64,000 bases of DNA, taken from Streptomyces sp. NBRC 109706 (GTDB lineage Bacteria > Actinomycetota > Actinomycetes > Streptomycetales > Streptomycetaceae). The notes below the pieces were generated by a model that was not told where the DNA came from, ran no database searches, and saw only the letters and a program-made list of their open reading frames with translations. The position numbers and the translations under genes are program-made. This document shows positions 28,300 through 38,202 of the stretch, one piece after another (the stretch's first letter is position 1; every line of letters starts with the position of its first letter). The stretch covers positions 992,001 to 1,056,000 of the forward strand of contig NZ_BBOM01000004.1 in the NCBI RefSeq assembly GCF_000974485.1, written 5' to 3'.

Positions 28300-30411
28300 A
28301 TGCAGTCAGCCCCCCTGGGGAGACCGTTCTCACGGCGTGACGATCCCAGGTCACGCCGGTTCCTCCGGATCGCCGTGCTCGTCACCGCCGGGCTGCTGGT
28401 GCTCGGCGGCGTCCGGCGCGTCGTGGAGGACGACCGATCGTTCTTCCCCTCGGACGGCCCCGGCTGGTGCCTCGGCATCCTCATCGGCCTGGTGGTGGCC
28501 TACTTCCTCGCCGTCGACCGGGGGCGCTGGCTCCGGGGCAGCAGCGCCGGATCCGCGCTGGCGCTGGCCACCCTGCTGCTCTACGGCTGGCTGCCCGCCG
28601 TCCTGGTCACGGTGGCCATGGCGGCGGTCGTCGGCCTGGTGCGCGGCGCGCCCTGGCGCGAGGCGCCGCACGACGGCGCGATCGAGGCGCTCGGGGTCGG
28701 CGCCGCCGCCCTGGTGCTGGCCGCCTTCGGCACCACGCCGACGGTGGAGCGGCCCTGGAGCCCGGCGGACTGGGGTCTGGACAGCCTCCCCCAACTGCTG
28801 GTCGGCGCCGGCGCCTATCTGCTGGTCGTCCACTCCCTGCACTGGCTCACCGGCGAACCGGCCGCCGGTGGGCGGGCGTTGGTCACCCCGGCCTGGCCGC
28901 GCGAGGCCCTGGTGGCGCTCGCGCTGCTCTGCACCACCCCGCTGATCGCCGTGGTGGCCGTCGCGACGCCCGGGCTGCTGCCGCTCTTCGCGGTGCCGCT
29001 GATCGTCCTGGACCACACCTTCTGGATGGCGCGGGTCCGCGTCGAGGAGCGGCTGCTCGATCCGCTCACCGGGCTGCCCAACCGCCGTTGGCTGCTGACC
29101 CGCACGGACGCGGTGCTCCGGGAGGCCGCTGGCGAGGGCCGCCGGGTCGGACTGATCCTGATCGACCTGGACAGCTTCCGTTCGGTCAATGACACATTGG
29201 GTCATCTCACCGGCGATCGGCTGCTGTTGCTGATCGCCGACCGGATCCGGGCCTGCCTGCCGGCCGGCGCGCGGGCCGCGCGGCTCGGCGGCGACGAGTT
29301 CGCCATCCTGCTGCCGCACGCCGGCTCGGCCACCGCCGCGCAGCGCACCGCGCGCGCCCTGATCACCGCCCTGGACGCGCCGCTCGAACTCGACGGCCTG
29401 AGCCTGCTGGTCGAGGCGAGCGCCGGGGTCGCCCTCTTCCCCGAGCACGCCCGCGAGGCCGAGGGCCTGCTGCGCCGCGCCGATGTCGCGATGTACCTCG
29501 CCAAACGGGACCGCAGCGAGGTCGAGGTCTACGAGGCCAGCCGGGACGGCAACACGCCCGACCGGCTTGCCCTGTTGGGCGATCTGCGCCGGGCGTTGGA
29601 CGCCGACGAGGTGGAGCTGCACTACCAGCCCAAGGTGCGGTTCGACGGGGTGGTCGCCGGCCTTGAGGCGCTGGTCCGCTGGAACCACCCGGTGCGCGGA
29701 AAGGTTCCTCCTGACGAGTTCATCGCGATCGCCGAGGCGTCCGGGCTGATGCCCCGACTCACCGACCACGTCCTGGAGTCGGCGCTGCGCCAGGTCGCCC
29801 GCTGGCGTGCCGCCGGCCTCACCGTTCCCGTCGCGGTCAATGTCTCGCCCCGCGATGTGCACGCGCCCGGCTTCGCCGGCGCCGTCGCCGCGCGGCTGGC
29901 CCGCCACCGGGTGCCGCCGGACGCCCTCCAGCTGGAGATCACCGAACATGTGATGCTGGAGGACCCGCACCATGCCGCCGACACCCTCGCCGCACTGGCC
30001 GGACACGGCGTGCGGATGTCCCTGGACGACTTCGGCACCGGCTACTCCTCGCTGGTCCACCTGCGCAAACTCCCGGTCAGCGAGCTGAAGATCGACCGCT
30101 CGTTCGTGGCCAGACTGGTCCTGGACGCCCAGGACGCCGAGATCGTCCGCTGCACGGTGGACCTGGCGCACTCGCTCGGCCTGGTGGTGGTCGCCGAGGG
30201 CGTGGAGGACGACGAGACCTGGGAGCGGCTGCGCGATCTGGGCTGCGACGCGGTCCAGGGCTGGCTGGTCTCGGCCGCGATGCCCGTCGACGAGGCCACC
30301 TCCTGGCTCCGCGCCAGGGACACCGAGGCCCCCGAGGCGGAGCGCGCCACCCGCTCGCTGCCCGCCGGCCGGCCGCCCGGACTGCCGGCGGGCCGCGCCC
30401 CCACCCGCTGA
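28300..30411 (+). CDS. rmdB: Membrane GGDEF-EAL cyclic-di-GMP protein (RmdB-type)
   Basis: This 703-residue protein has six to eight membrane helices (residues ~20-240), a GGDEF domain from LLDPLTGLPNRR with intact RLGGDEFAILL near 330, and an EAL domain with GLEALVRWNHP near 455, ITEHVMLED, MSLDDFGTGYSSL and LKIDRSFV. All EAL metal and catalytic motifs are present, so phosphodiesterase activity is likely; no RxxD inhibitory site precedes GGDEF. Its position after ligA matches S. coelicolor SCO5495 (RmdB, a phosphodiesterase affecting development) as I recall it. Two c-di-GMP genes lie within 20 kb here. Confidence 0.88.
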   Translation: MQSAPLGRPFSRRDDPRSRRFLRIAVLVTAGLLVLGGVRRVVEDDRSFFPSDGPGWCLGILIGLVVAYFLAVDRGRWLRGSSAGSALALATLLLYGWLPAVLVTVAMAAVVGLVRGAPWREAPHDGAIEALGVGAAALVLAAFGTTPTVERPWSPADWGLDSLPQLLVGAGAYLLVVHSLHWLTGEPAAGGRALVTPAWPREALVALALLCTTPLIAVVAVATPGLLPLFAVPLIVLDHTFWMARVRVEERLLDPLTGLPNRRWLLTRTDAVLREAAGEGRRVGLILIDLDSFRSVNDTLGHLTGDRLLLLIADRIRACLPAGARAARLGGDEFAILLPHAGSATAAQRTARALITALDAPLELDGLSLLVEASAGVALFPEHAREAEGLLRRADVAMYLAKRDRSEVEVYEASRDGNTPDRLALLGDLRRALDADEVELHYQPKVRFDGVVAGLEALVRWNHPVRGKVPPDEFIAIAEASGLMPRLTDHVLESALRQVARWRAAGLTVPVAVNVSPRDVHAPGFAGAVAARLARHRVPPDALQLEITEHVMLEDPHHAADTLAALAGHGVRMSLDDFGTGYSSLVHLRKLPVSELKIDRSFVARLVLDAQDAEIVRCTVDLAHSLGLVVVAEGVEDDETWERLRDLGCDAVQGWLVSAAMPVDEATSWLRARDTEAPEAERATRSLPAGRPPGLPAGRAPTR

Positions 30412-30531
30412 CCGGCCCACCGGCGGAGCCCCGAGGCATGCCCCGCCGCTCGACGCGTGCGCGGGCAGTCAGTGCCGCGGCCTAGGATTGGGCCCATCGA
30501 ACCCGCCCGCGACGAGCAAGAGGATCGCCAT

Positions 30532-30828
30532 ATGCCCGGCATCACGCGCGAGGAGGTCGCCCACCTCGCCAAGCTGGCGCGTCTGGAGCTTACGGCCGAG
30601 GAGCTAGAGCACTTCGCCGGACAACTCGACGACATCATCGGCGCGGTCGCCCGCGTCTCCGACGTCGCCGCCCAGGACGTTCCGCCGACCTCCCACCCGC
30701 TGCCGCTCACCAACGTGATGCGCGCCGACGAGGTCCGCCCGGGGCTCACCCCGGCCCAGGCCCTCGCCGGAGCGCCGGCGCAGGAGCAGCAGCGATTCAA
30801 GGTGCCCCAGATCCTGGGGGAGGAGTGA
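30532..30828 (+). CDS. gatC: Aspartyl/glutamyl-tRNA amidotransferase subunit C
   Basis: This small 98-residue subunit stabilises GatA in the complex that converts Glu-tRNAGln (and Asp-tRNAAsn) to the amide forms. Typical GatC helices are seen: [27 protein letters not shown], the [10 protein letters not shown] segment and the C-terminal FKVPQIL. TAGGAT about 45 bases upstream is a plausible -10 box, and AAGAGGA precedes the ATG. First gene of gatC-gatA-(small protein)-gatB. Confidence 0.96.
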   Translation: MPGITREEVAHLAKLARLELTAEELEHFAGQLDDIIGAVARVSDVAAQDVPPTSHPLPLTNVMRADEVRPGLTPAQALAGAPAQEQQRFKVPQILGEE

Positions 30829-30833
30829 GCGAG

Positions 30834-32327
30834 ATGGCAGATCTGATCCGGCTCACCGCCGCCGAGTTGGCCACGGCCATCGCGGACGGCACGGCCAGCT
30901 CCGTCGAGGTCACCCAGGCCCATCTGGACCGCGTCGACGCCGTGGACGAGAAGGTGCACGCCTTCCTGCACGTCGACCGCGAGGGCGCCATCGCCCAGGC
31001 GAAGGCGGTCGACGAGCGCCGCGCCGCCGGGGAGCGGCTCGGCCCGCTGGCCGGCGTTCCGCTGGCGCTCAAGGACATCTTCACCACCGAGGGCGTGCCC
31101 ACCACGGTCGGCTCCAAGATCCTGGAGGGGTGGATCCCGCCCTACGACGCCACGGTCACCAAGCGCCTCAAGGCGGCCGGCGTGGTGATCCTCGGCAAGA
31201 CCAACATGGACGAGTTCGCCATGGGCTCGTCCACCGAGAACAGCGCCTACGGCCCCACCGGCAACCCCTGGGATCTCACCCGCATCCCCGGCGGTTCCGG
31301 CGGCGGTTCCGCGGCCTCCCTGGCGTCCTTCCAGGCGCCGTTGGCGATCGGCACCGACACCGGCGGCTCCATCCGGCAGCCCGCCGCCGTCACCGGCACG
31401 GTGGGCGTCAAGCCCACCTACGGCGGCGTCTCCCGCTACGGCATGGTGGCCTTCTCCTCCTCGCTCGACCAGGGCGGCCCCTGCGCCCGCACGGTCCTGG
31501 ACGCGGCCCTGCTGCACCAGGTCATCGCCGGCCACGACCCGCTGGACTCGACGTCCGTCGACGCCCCGGTGCCCGATGTGGTCGAGGCCGCGCGCAGCGG
31601 TTCGGTGGCCGGGCTGCGGGTCGGCGTGGTCAAGGAGTTCCGCGGCGAGGGCTACCAGGCGGGGGTGCTCCAGCGCTTCGACGAGTCCGTCGAGCTGCTG
31701 CGCGAGTTGGGCGCCGAGGTCGTCGAGGTGTCCTGTCCGTCCTTCGATCTGGCGCTCGCCGCCTACTACCTGATCGCGCCCTCCGAGTGCTCGTCCAACC
31801 TCGCCAGGTTCGACGCGATGCGCTACGGCCTGCGGATCGGCGACGACGGCACCAGGTCCGCCGAGGAGGTCACCGCGCTCACCCGCGAGGCCGGCTTCGG
31901 GCCCGAGGTCAAGCGCCGCGTGATGCTGGGCACCTACGCGCTGTCCTCCGGCTACTACGACGCCTACTACGGCAGCGCCCAGAAGGTGCGGACGCTGGTC
32001 ACCCGCGACTTCGAGCGGGCCTTCGCCGACGTGCACGTGCTGGTCTCGCCCACCACGCCGACCACGGCCTTCCCCATCGGCGAGCGCGCCGACGACCCGA
32101 TGGCCATGTACCGGGCCGACCTCTGCACCATCCCGGTCAACCTGGCGGGCAACGCGGCCATGTCCCTGCCCTGTGGCCTCGCGCCGGAGGACGGGCTGCC
32201 CGTGGGGCTCCAGATCATCGCCCCGGCCATGGCCGACGACCGCCTCTACCGCGTCGGAGCCGCCGTCGAGGCGGGATTCCAGGCACGCTGGGGTCATCCG
32301 ATTCTTGAGGAGGTACCGGCGCTGTGA
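30834..32327 (+). CDS. gatA: Glutamyl-tRNA(Gln) amidotransferase subunit A
   Basis: This is the amidase subunit that releases ammonia from glutamine. The 497-residue protein keeps the Ser-cisSer-Lys triad: Lys in [11 protein letters not shown], and serines in the [14 protein letters not shown] and [11 protein letters not shown] segments. ATG 30834 is chosen over GTG 30825, which overlaps the gatC stop but lies only one base from GGAGG. It overlaps the next small gene by four bases. Confidence 0.96.
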   Translation: MADLIRLTAAELATAIADGTASSVEVTQAHLDRVDAVDEKVHAFLHVDREGAIAQAKAVDERRAAGERLGPLAGVPLALKDIFTTEGVPTTVGSKILEGWIPPYDATVTKRLKAAGVVILGKTNMDEFAMGSSTENSAYGPTGNPWDLTRIPGGSGGGSAASLASFQAPLAIGTDTGGSIRQPAAVTGTVGVKPTYGGVSRYGMVAFSSSLDQGGPCARTVLDAALLHQVIAGHDPLDSTSVDAPVPDVVEAARSGSVAGLRVGVVKEFRGEGYQAGVLQRFDESVELLRELGAEVVEVSCPSFDLALAAYYLIAPSECSSNLARFDAMRYGLRIGDDGTRSAEEVTALTREAGFGPEVKRRVMLGTYALSSGYYDAYYGSAQKVRTLVTRDFERAFADVHVLVSPTTPTTAFPIGERADDPMAMYRADLCTIPVNLAGNAAMSLPCGLAPEDGLPVGLQIIAPAMADDRLYRVGAAVEAGFQARWGHPILEEVPAL

Positions 32328-32551
32328 GTAAGAAGCCGAAGTCCAAGATGGGCACCTATCTGTCCATCGGCAGCTCGCTGTTCGGGGTGGTCAGCGTCGT
32401 CAGGCAGCTGCGCGAGGCGCGTGCGGAGCAGGACGCGCTGCGGCTGACCGACGCCGTCGTCTCCGCCGCCGCCATCGCCACCGGCGTGGCGCTGCTCGCC
32501 CGTGAGCTGCGCCGTATGAACCGCGATGGGAACGACGTCCTCAGCGACTGA
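32324..32551 (+). CDS. Small membrane-associated protein inside the gat operon, 75 residues
   Basis: GTG 32324 overlaps the gatA stop, with GAGGAGG upstream, so the gene is translated in the gat operon. The product starts with basic [10 protein letters not shown], has a hydrophobic stretch [14 protein letters not shown], a charged coiled segment [13 protein letters not shown] and a second hydrophobic segment [13 protein letters not shown]. It looks like a one- or two-helix membrane protein. Function unknown; its insertion between gatA and gatB is the only clue. Confidence 0.75.
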   Translation: MSKKPKSKMGTYLSIGSSLFGVVSVVRQLREARAEQDALRLTDAVVSAAAIATGVALLARELRRMNRDGNDVLSD

Positions 32552-32585
32552 AGCGCTCCCGCACATCCCGAGAGGTAGTACCCCC

Positions 32586-34094
32586 GTGACCGTCACCGAC
32601 CTGGTGTCGTACGAGGACGCGCTGGCGTCCTACGACCCCGTCATGGGCCTTGAGGTCCATGTCGAGCTGGGCACCAAGACCAAGATGTTCTGCGGCTGCG
32701 CCACCACCCTCGGCGCCGACCCCAACGCGCAGACCTGCCCCACCTGCCTCGGTCTGCCCGGGGCGCTGCCGGTGGTCAACGCCGTCGGCGTGGAGTCGGC
32801 CGTGCGGATCGGTCTCGCCCTCAACTGCGAGATCGCCGAATGGTGCCGCTTCGCCCGGAAGAACTACTTCTATCCGGACATGCCGAAGAACTTCCAGACC
32901 TCGCAGTACGACGAGCCGATCGCGTTCGACGGCTATCTGGACGTCCAGCTCGCCGACGGCGAGGTCTTCCGGGTGGGCATCGAACGGGCCCATATGGAGG
33001 AGGACACCGGCAAGTCCACCCATATCGGCGGTGCCACCGGCCGGATCCATGGCGCCTCGCACTCCCTGCTCGACTACAACCGGGCCGGCATCCCGCTGAT
33101 CGAGATCGTCACCAAGCCGATCGAGGGCGCCGGCGAGCGGGCGCCGGAGGTGGCCCGCGCCTATGTCGCCGAGCTGCGCGAGCTGATCAGGGCGCTGGGC
33201 GTCTCCGAGGCGCGGATGGAGATGGGGCAGTTGCGCTGCGACGTCAACCTCTCGCTCCGCCCGCACGGGCGGGAGGCGTTCGGCACCCGCAGCGAGACCA
33301 AGAACGTCAACTCGCTGCGCAGCGTGGAGCGCGCGGTGCGGTTCGAGGCGCAGCGGCATGCCACCGTGCTCGACGGCGGCGGCATCATCATCCAGGAGAC
33401 CAGGCACTTCCACGAGGAGAACGGCACCACCACCTCGGGCCGGGTCAAGGAGGAGGCGGAGGATTACCGCTACTTCCCCGAGCCCGATCTGGTGCCGGTG
33501 GCGCCCGACCGCGCCTGGGTCGAGGAGCTGCGGGCCGGACTGCCCGAGCTGCCGCTGGCGCGCCGCAACCGGCTGCGCGCCGAATGGGGCATCTCGGCGC
33601 ACGAGATGCAGTCGGCGCTCAACGCGGGCGCGGTCGAGCTGATCGTGGCCACCGTCGACGCCGGCGCGGACGCCGCCTCGGCGCGCAAGTGGTGGCTGGG
33701 CGAGCTGGCCCGCAGGGCCAACGAGCAGGGCGTCGACCTCTCCGCGCTGCCCATCGCCCCGGCGCAGGTGGCGCGGGTCACCGCGCTGGTCGCGGAGGGC
33801 GCGCTCAACGACAAGCTGGCCAGGGCCACCATCGAAGGGGTGCTGGCCGGCGAGGGCGATCCCGACACCGTGGTCGAACGGCGCGGGCTGCGGATCGTCT
33901 CCGACGACGGCGCCCTGGGCAAGGCGGTGGACGAGGCCATCGAGGCCAACGCGCCCATCGCCGACAAGGTCAGGGCCGGCAAGGTCGCGGCGGCCGGCGC
34001 GCTGGTCGGCGCCGTGATGAAGGCGACGCGGGGGCAGGCCGACGCGGCCAGGGCCCGCCAGCTGATCCTGGAGCGGCTGGGCGTCGCCGAGTAG
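32586..34094 (+). CDS. gatB: Aspartyl/glutamyl-tRNA amidotransferase subunit B
   Basis: GatB binds and phosphorylates misacylated tRNA. The 502-residue protein shows [35 protein letters not shown] (zinc cysteines), [21 protein letters not shown] and [13 protein letters not shown], followed by the C-terminal helical tail domain. GTG 32586 begins the canonical N-terminus after GAGAGG; an earlier in-frame ATG lies inside the upstream gene. A strong terminator follows. Confidence 0.96.
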   Translation: MTVTDLVSYEDALASYDPVMGLEVHVELGTKTKMFCGCATTLGADPNAQTCPTCLGLPGALPVVNAVGVESAVRIGLALNCEIAEWCRFARKNYFYPDMPKNFQTSQYDEPIAFDGYLDVQLADGEVFRVGIERAHMEEDTGKSTHIGGATGRIHGASHSLLDYNRAGIPLIEIVTKPIEGAGERAPEVARAYVAELRELIRALGVSEARMEMGQLRCDVNLSLRPHGREAFGTRSETKNVNSLRSVERAVRFEAQRHATVLDGGGIIIQETRHFHEENGTTTSGRVKEEAEDYRYFPEPDLVPVAPDRAWVEELRAGLPELPLARRNRLRAEWGISAHEMQSALNAGAVELIVATVDAGADAASARKWWLGELARRANEQGVDLSALPIAPAQVARVTALVAEGALNDKLARATIEGVLAGEGDPDTVVERRGLRIVSDDGALGKAVDEAIEANAPIADKVRAGKVAAAGALVGAVMKATRGQADAARARQLILERLGVAE

Positions 34095-34111
34095 GTTCCG
34101 ACGCGACGCGT

Positions 34112-34192
34112 CTAAGGACCGCACGGCTCCGGCCTAAGGCCCCCGACACCCGCACGGTGTCGGGGGCCTCGTCGGCTCCCCGTCGACTAAGG
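34112..34192 (+). repeat. Three CTAAGG motifs upstream of the first LAL module
   Basis: CTAAGG occurs at 34112-34117, 34134-34139 and 34187-34192, all on the same strand, between gatB and the microprotein/LAL genes; the middle copy overlaps the terminator base. The same motif appears twice before the second LAL module (39380-39408). Copies lie on or near 22-23 base spacing in each set. They may be regulator binding sites. Confidence 0.5.
34138..34168 (+). terminator. Terminator after gatB
   Basis: GGCCCCCGACACC (34138-34150) pairs with GGTGTCGGGGGCC (34156-34168) around CGCAC, a 13-base perfect stem with a five-base loop, 44 bases after the gatB stop. Confidence 0.85.
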
Positions 34193-34220
34193 ACGTTCGG
34201 CGCCCCGTTCGCTGACTTCG

Positions 34221-34280
34221 CCCGATGTGGGCGGGGGGCCTTGGAGCGGATCGTGGATGTCATCGGGTCGAGGGGTTCGC
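34221..34280 (+). promoter_or_regulatory. Upstream block shared by both LAL modules (copy 1)
   Basis: CCCGATGTGG at 34221-34230, a G-run with GGGGGGCC, a CATC near 34260 and GGGTTCGC at 34273-34280 recur in the same order before the second module (39439-39500). The block ends 35 bases before the microprotein start. It is probably a conserved promoter or operator region kept from a duplication. Confidence 0.5.
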
Positions 34281-34315
34281 TCCTCGAAGACGACACGATC
34301 GCGAGGAGCACCACC

Positions 34316-34465
34316 ATGCTGGAGTACGAACTGCACCGTCAGCGCGCGGCCCAACTGGAGAGCGCCGCACGGGACCACCGCAGGACGCGACAGGTCCGGG
34401 AGCTGCTGCGCCGGGCCCGGCAGCAGGCGGGCGGGGCCGTCGCGGGCTGGGTCACCGCGGCGTGA
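34316..34465 (+). CDS. Basic helical microprotein preceding LAL regulator 1, 49 residues
   Basis: ATG 34316 has GAGGAG seven bases upstream. The 49-residue product (starting MLEYELHRQRAAQLESAARD) is almost entirely a charged helix rich in Arg, Gln and Ala. A comparable microprotein gene occupies the same place before the second LAL gene, with a loosely similar pattern (HxQRxxxL...HxRxVRE). It could be a small partner or a DNA- or membrane-binding peptide. No domain recognised. Confidence 0.6.
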   Translation: MLEYELHRQRAAQLESAARDHRRTRQVRELLRRARQQAGGAVAGWVTAA

Positions 34466-34533
34466 CCGCCGTCCGCTTCGCCCCGGGCAGATCCGTTACC
34501 CCGTCGTTCTCGTCGCATGTCATCCTCGACCTC

Positions 34534-37500
34534 GTGGAGACGCGTGGTGTGAGCCCGGTGTTCGTGGGCCGGAAGGCGGAGTCGGCGGTTCTGGTCGAGG
34601 CGTTGCGCCGGGCCGAGGAGGGCACTCCGCAGGCGGTGGTCGTGGGCGGCGAGGCCGGCATCGGCAAGACCCGGCTGCTGGAGGAGTTCCTTTCCGTGGC
34701 GGGCGACGCCGGCGCCACCACGGCGGTCGGCGCCAGCGTCGAACTGGGCGCGGACGGGCTGCCGTTCGCGCCGCTGGTCGGCCTGCTGCGGTCGCTGCAC
34801 CGCCAGTTGGGCCCCGAGCTGGTGGAGGCCGTCAGCGAGCCGACCGGCGAGCTGGCCCGGCTGCTGCCCGAGCTGGGCGAGGCCGGCGGCCCGCACCCGG
34901 GCGGCGTCGACACGCTGGACCGGGCGCGGTTGTTCGAGCTGACCATCCGGCTCTTCGAGCGTCTTTCCCAGCGCCGCACCCTGGTGCTGGTCCTGGAGGA
35001 TCTGCACTGGTCGGACCGTTCCACCAGGGAGCTGCTGACCTTCTTCTTCCGCTCGGTGCACCGAGGCGCCCGGGCCATGGTGCTGTGCAGCTACCGCACC
35101 GACGACATCCACCGTCGGCATCCGCTGCGCCCCTTCCTCGCCGAACTCGACCGGCTGCGCACCGTCCAGCGGGTCGAGCTGGCCCGGCTCTCGGGCGACG
35201 AGGTCGCCGCGCAGATGGCGGGCATCCTGGGTGCCCCGCCCGAGGCGTCGCTGGCCGCCGCCGTCTTCGCCCGCTCCGAGGGCAACCCGTTCTTCGTCGA
35301 GGAGCTGACCGTCGACGCCGATCCGGCGTCCGGGCTCACGGAGTCGCTCCGCGATCTGCTGCTGGTCCGGGTGGAGGCGCTGCCCGAGCAGGTGCAGGAC
35401 GTGCTGCGGGTGGTGGCCGTGGGCGGCTCCTCCGTCGAACACGCGCTGCTGGCCCGGGTCGCCGGGGTGCCGGAGGCCGAGCTGCTGAGCGCGTTGCGCG
35501 ACGCCGTCGGCGCCCGGCTGCTGGTCGCCACCGACGACGACGGCTACCGCTTCCGGCACGCGCTCACCCGCGAGGCGGTGACGGACGATCTGCTGCCGGG
35601 GGAGCGCGCCCGGCTCAACCGCCGCTATGCGACGGCGTTGGAGGCCGACCCGGGGCTGATCGCCGCCGACGAGCTGCCCACCCGGCTGGCCAGCTACTGG
35701 GAGTGCGCCGGCGACCGGGCCAAGGCGCTGCCCGCCGTGCTGGCCGCCTCGGTGGCCGCGGGGCGCCGCTTCGCCTACGCCGAACAACTGCGGCTGCTGG
35801 AACGGGCGCAGGAGCTGTGGGAGGCGGCGCCGGACGAGGTGCGCGCCACCCTCCGCCCCGCCCAGCCGATGTGGGGCTACCCGGCGGGCGAGGGACCGGA
35901 CGGCTCCGGCTCGGCGGGCGGACCGGTCGGCTGGGTCGACCTCCAGGCCGAGGCCGTGGTGGCGGCCAGCCTCGCCGGCCAGTACGACCGCGCGAACGCC
36001 ATCTGCCGGGGCGCGCTGCGCGAGTTGGACGAGGTCAGGCTGCCGCTGCACGCCGCCTGGTTCTGGGTCCAGCGCGCCGGCATGGCCGAGCGGGAGGTGC
36101 GCCGCGACGGACTGCAGGAGCTCCACCGCGCCCAGGAGCTGGTGCGCGGCCTGCCGCCGTCCGAGGTGCACGCCCGGGTGCTGGCGCTGGCCGCCGCCTG
36201 GCACTCCGTCCAGGGCCCCAGCCCCGAGCAGTTGGAACAGGCCGAGCGCGCGGTCTCGTTGGCCCGGGCGGTCGGCGCGACCAGCACCGAGCTGTACGCG
36301 CGCTACACCCTGGCCTCCCTCCAGGCGGACGCCGGGGACAGCGCGGGGGCCGTCGCCGAGATGCGGTCCGTGCTCAGCACGGTGCTCGACCGGGGCGAGG
36401 TCAGCCTGCTCGGGCGCTGCCTGGTCAACCTGACCGCGGTCCTGGCCGACTCGGGTGAGCTGCGGGAGAGCCTGATCGCCGTCACCGAGGGCATCGAACT
36501 GGCCGACCGCTACGGCCTGGAGGAGACCAAGAGCTGGCTCCAGGCCAACCACGCCTTTGTGCTGACCCTCCAGGGGCGCTGGGACGAGGCGCGGTCGGCG
36601 CTCGAACTGGCCCGCCGGCAGGCCCGCAGCCCGTACAGCGCGCATGTCAGCCGGATTCTGACGGGCCAACTGGCCGTGCTGCGCGGCGATATCGACGCCG
36701 CGCGGGAGGCGGCCACCACGGTGCGGGCCAAGCTCAGCGCGGACCGGGTGCGCACCTCGCTCGAGATCGAGTTGGCCCGGCTGGAGATCGATGTGGCCCT
36801 GCTCTCCGGCGAGCCCCTGCGGGCCAGGGAGATCCTGAGCTCGGCGCGTTCCGCCCTCCAGCTGGGCCTCGTCCAGCTGGTGTGGGGCCTGGTCGGCTCG
36901 GCCGCGATGGCCGAGGCGGAGAGCCGAGGGATGCCGGGCGCAGACGAGGGGCGGCCCGAGGCGGTCGCGCGGATCAGGGAGCTGGCGGGCTCGCTGCCGC
37001 GCAATCTGCCCATCCGGGAGGCGCTGGGCCTGCTGGTCGACGCGCAGCTGGCGCGGGCGGAGAACCGCGACAGCCCCCGGCACTGGGCGGAGACGGTGGC
37101 CGCCGTCGAACCGCATGGCCTGCCCCACCACCTGGCCGAGGCGCGTTACGGCTGGGCCGAGGCGCTGCTCGCCGCCGGTGGCCCCGATGCCCGTGAACTG
37201 GCCGCCGAACAGCTGAGGGCGGCCTGGGAGACCACGCGGGAGCTGGGCGCCGCGCCGCTGCGCGAGCGCGTCGAGCGGCTTGCCCAGCGCGCCAGGCTGG
37301 ACCTCACCGCCAGGCCCGAGGCCAAGGCGGCGCCCGAGCCGGACGACCCCTTCGGGTTGACGCCTCGGGAGCGGGATGTGCTCGGTCTGGTGGCGGCGGG
37401 GCGGAGCAATCGGCAGATAGCCGAGGAGTTGTTCATCTCGCCCAAGACGGCGAGTGTCCATGTCTCCAACATCCTGGCCAAGTTGGAGGTCACCAGCCGG

Positions 37501-37557
37501 GGCGAGGCGGCCGCCGTCGCCCACCGGCTGCGCATGGTGCCGCTCCGACCGGACTGA
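34534..37557 (+). CDS. Large LuxR-family ATPase regulator (LAL type), copy 1
   Basis: This transcription regulator of ~1007 residues has an N-terminal AAA-type ATPase: Walker A GGEAGIGKTRLLEEF near residue 40 and Walker B LVLVLEDLHWSDRST. A long TPR-like helical sensor region follows, then a C-terminal LuxR HTH, LTPRERDVLGLVAAGRSNRQ to RGEAAAVAHRL, at ~941-1000. GTG 34534 (VETRGVSPVFVGR) is chosen by alignment with the second copy (MRTRSVSPVFVGR). It lacks a ribosome site and has CATCCT seven bases upstream, so it may be leaderless. Ligand and targets unknown. Confidence 0.88.
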   Translation: METRGVSPVFVGRKAESAVLVEALRRAEEGTPQAVVVGGEAGIGKTRLLEEFLSVAGDAGATTAVGASVELGADGLPFAPLVGLLRSLHRQLGPELVEAVSEPTGELARLLPELGEAGGPHPGGVDTLDRARLFELTIRLFERLSQRRTLVLVLEDLHWSDRSTRELLTFFFRSVHRGARAMVLCSYRTDDIHRRHPLRPFLAELDRLRTVQRVELARLSGDEVAAQMAGILGAPPEASLAAAVFARSEGNPFFVEELTVDADPASGLTESLRDLLLVRVEALPEQVQDVLRVVAVGGSSVEHALLARVAGVPEAELLSALRDAVGARLLVATDDDGYRFRHALTREAVTDDLLPGERARLNRRYATALEADPGLIAADELPTRLASYWECAGDRAKALPAVLAASVAAGRRFAYAEQLRLLERAQELWEAAPDEVRATLRPAQPMWGYPAGEGPDGSGSAGGPVGWVDLQAEAVVAASLAGQYDRANAICRGALRELDEVRLPLHAAWFWVQRAGMAEREVRRDGLQELHRAQELVRGLPPSEVHARVLALAAAWHSVQGPSPEQLEQAERAVSLARAVGATSTELYARYTLASLQADAGDSAGAVAEMRSVLSTVLDRGEVSLLGRCLVNLTAVLADSGELRESLIAVTEGIELADRYGLEETKSWLQANHAFVLTLQGRWDEARSALELARRQARSPYSAHVSRILTGQLAVLRGDIDAAREAATTVRAKLSADRVRTSLEIELARLEIDVALLSGEPLRAREILSSARSALQLGLVQLVWGLVGSAAMAEAESRGMPGADEGRPEAVARIRELAGSLPRNLPIREALGLLVDAQLARAENRDSPRHWAETVAAVEPHGLPHHLAEARYGWAEALLAAGGPDARELAAEQLRAAWETTRELGAAPLRERVERLAQRARLDLTARPEAKAAPEPDDPFGLTPRERDVLGLVAAGRSNRQIAEELFISPKTASVHVSNILAKLEVTSRGEAAAVAHRLRMVPLRPD

Positions 37558-37570
37558 GCCGGCCCGTGGG

Positions 37571-38137
37571 TCAGGAGGGCTTCTTCCCCAGCGTGATGCC
37601 GAGGTGGACGGCGGAGGCCAGGAAGAAGACGCCGCCGAGGATCGCGTAGCCGCCGACCCCGGCGATGTCGTCGGTGCCCTCGATCCCCTGGGCCAGGAAC
37701 GCCGAGCCCGCCAGGACCGAGATCCCGCCGCTGAGGATCTGCGGCACCTGGCCACCGGAGCGCCGGTTGCCGAGGGCGGTGACGAGCTGCGGGATCCCGG
37801 AGCCGATCGCCCACGCGCCCCAGACGCCGAGAGCGGCGGAGATCGACACCGTCGACGCCACCCCGAGGGCGATGGCGACGGCGACGCTGACCGCCACGTT
37901 GACCCACTCCGAGACCTGCGGTTTCCGCGCGTCACCGCGAGCGCGGAGCTGCCAGAGAACGGCGGCGGCGTCGAAGAGCGGGTAGACGATCAGCAGGACG
38001 GTCAGGAGGGCCCCGGTCGTGTCCGAGGTGGAGAACAGGAGCATCGCCCAGACGAGGGCGAAGGCGAAGCGGACGAGGTAGAGACGACGAAGCGCCCGAC
38101 CGAAGGTCGACGGGGAGACGGTCTCCGTGGTGGCCAT
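37571..38137 (-). CDS. DUF308-like multi-pass membrane protein
   Basis: This 188-residue protein has about six hydrophobic segments (for example FAFALVWAMLLF, LLTVLLIVYPLFDAAAVL, VAVSVAVAIALGVAST and GGVFFLASAVHLGI) and short Gly-rich turns, resembling HdeD/DUF308 acid-stress membrane proteins. Start ATG 38137 has AAGGG upstream. It is probably co-transcribed downstream of ohr, 65 bases away, and is convergent with the first LAL gene. A stress role is inferred from the company it keeps. Confidence 0.7.
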   Translation of the reverse strand: MATTETVSPSTFGRALRRLYLVRFAFALVWAMLLFSTSDTTGALLTVLLIVYPLFDAAAVLWQLRARGDARKPQVSEWVNVAVSVAVAIALGVASTVSISAALGVWGAWAIGSGIPQLVTALGNRRSGGQVPQILSGGISVLAGSAFLAQGIEGTDDIAGVGGYAILGGVFFLASAVHLGITLGKKPS

Positions 38138-38156
38138 GATGTCCCTTTCCGGAATA

Positions 38157-38183
38157 TGCGGGATGTGCGGGATCTGCGGGGTG
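38157..38183. repeat. Three 9-base direct repeats between ohr and the DUF308 gene
   Basis: TGCGGGATG, TGCGGGATC and TGCGGGGTG follow one another at 38157-38183 in the 65-base space between the two left-facing genes. This is a small slippage-type repeat just upstream of the DUF308 ribosome site. Confidence 0.6.
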
Positions 38184-38202
38184 TGAGGGAGCCGCGGGGC
38201 GG

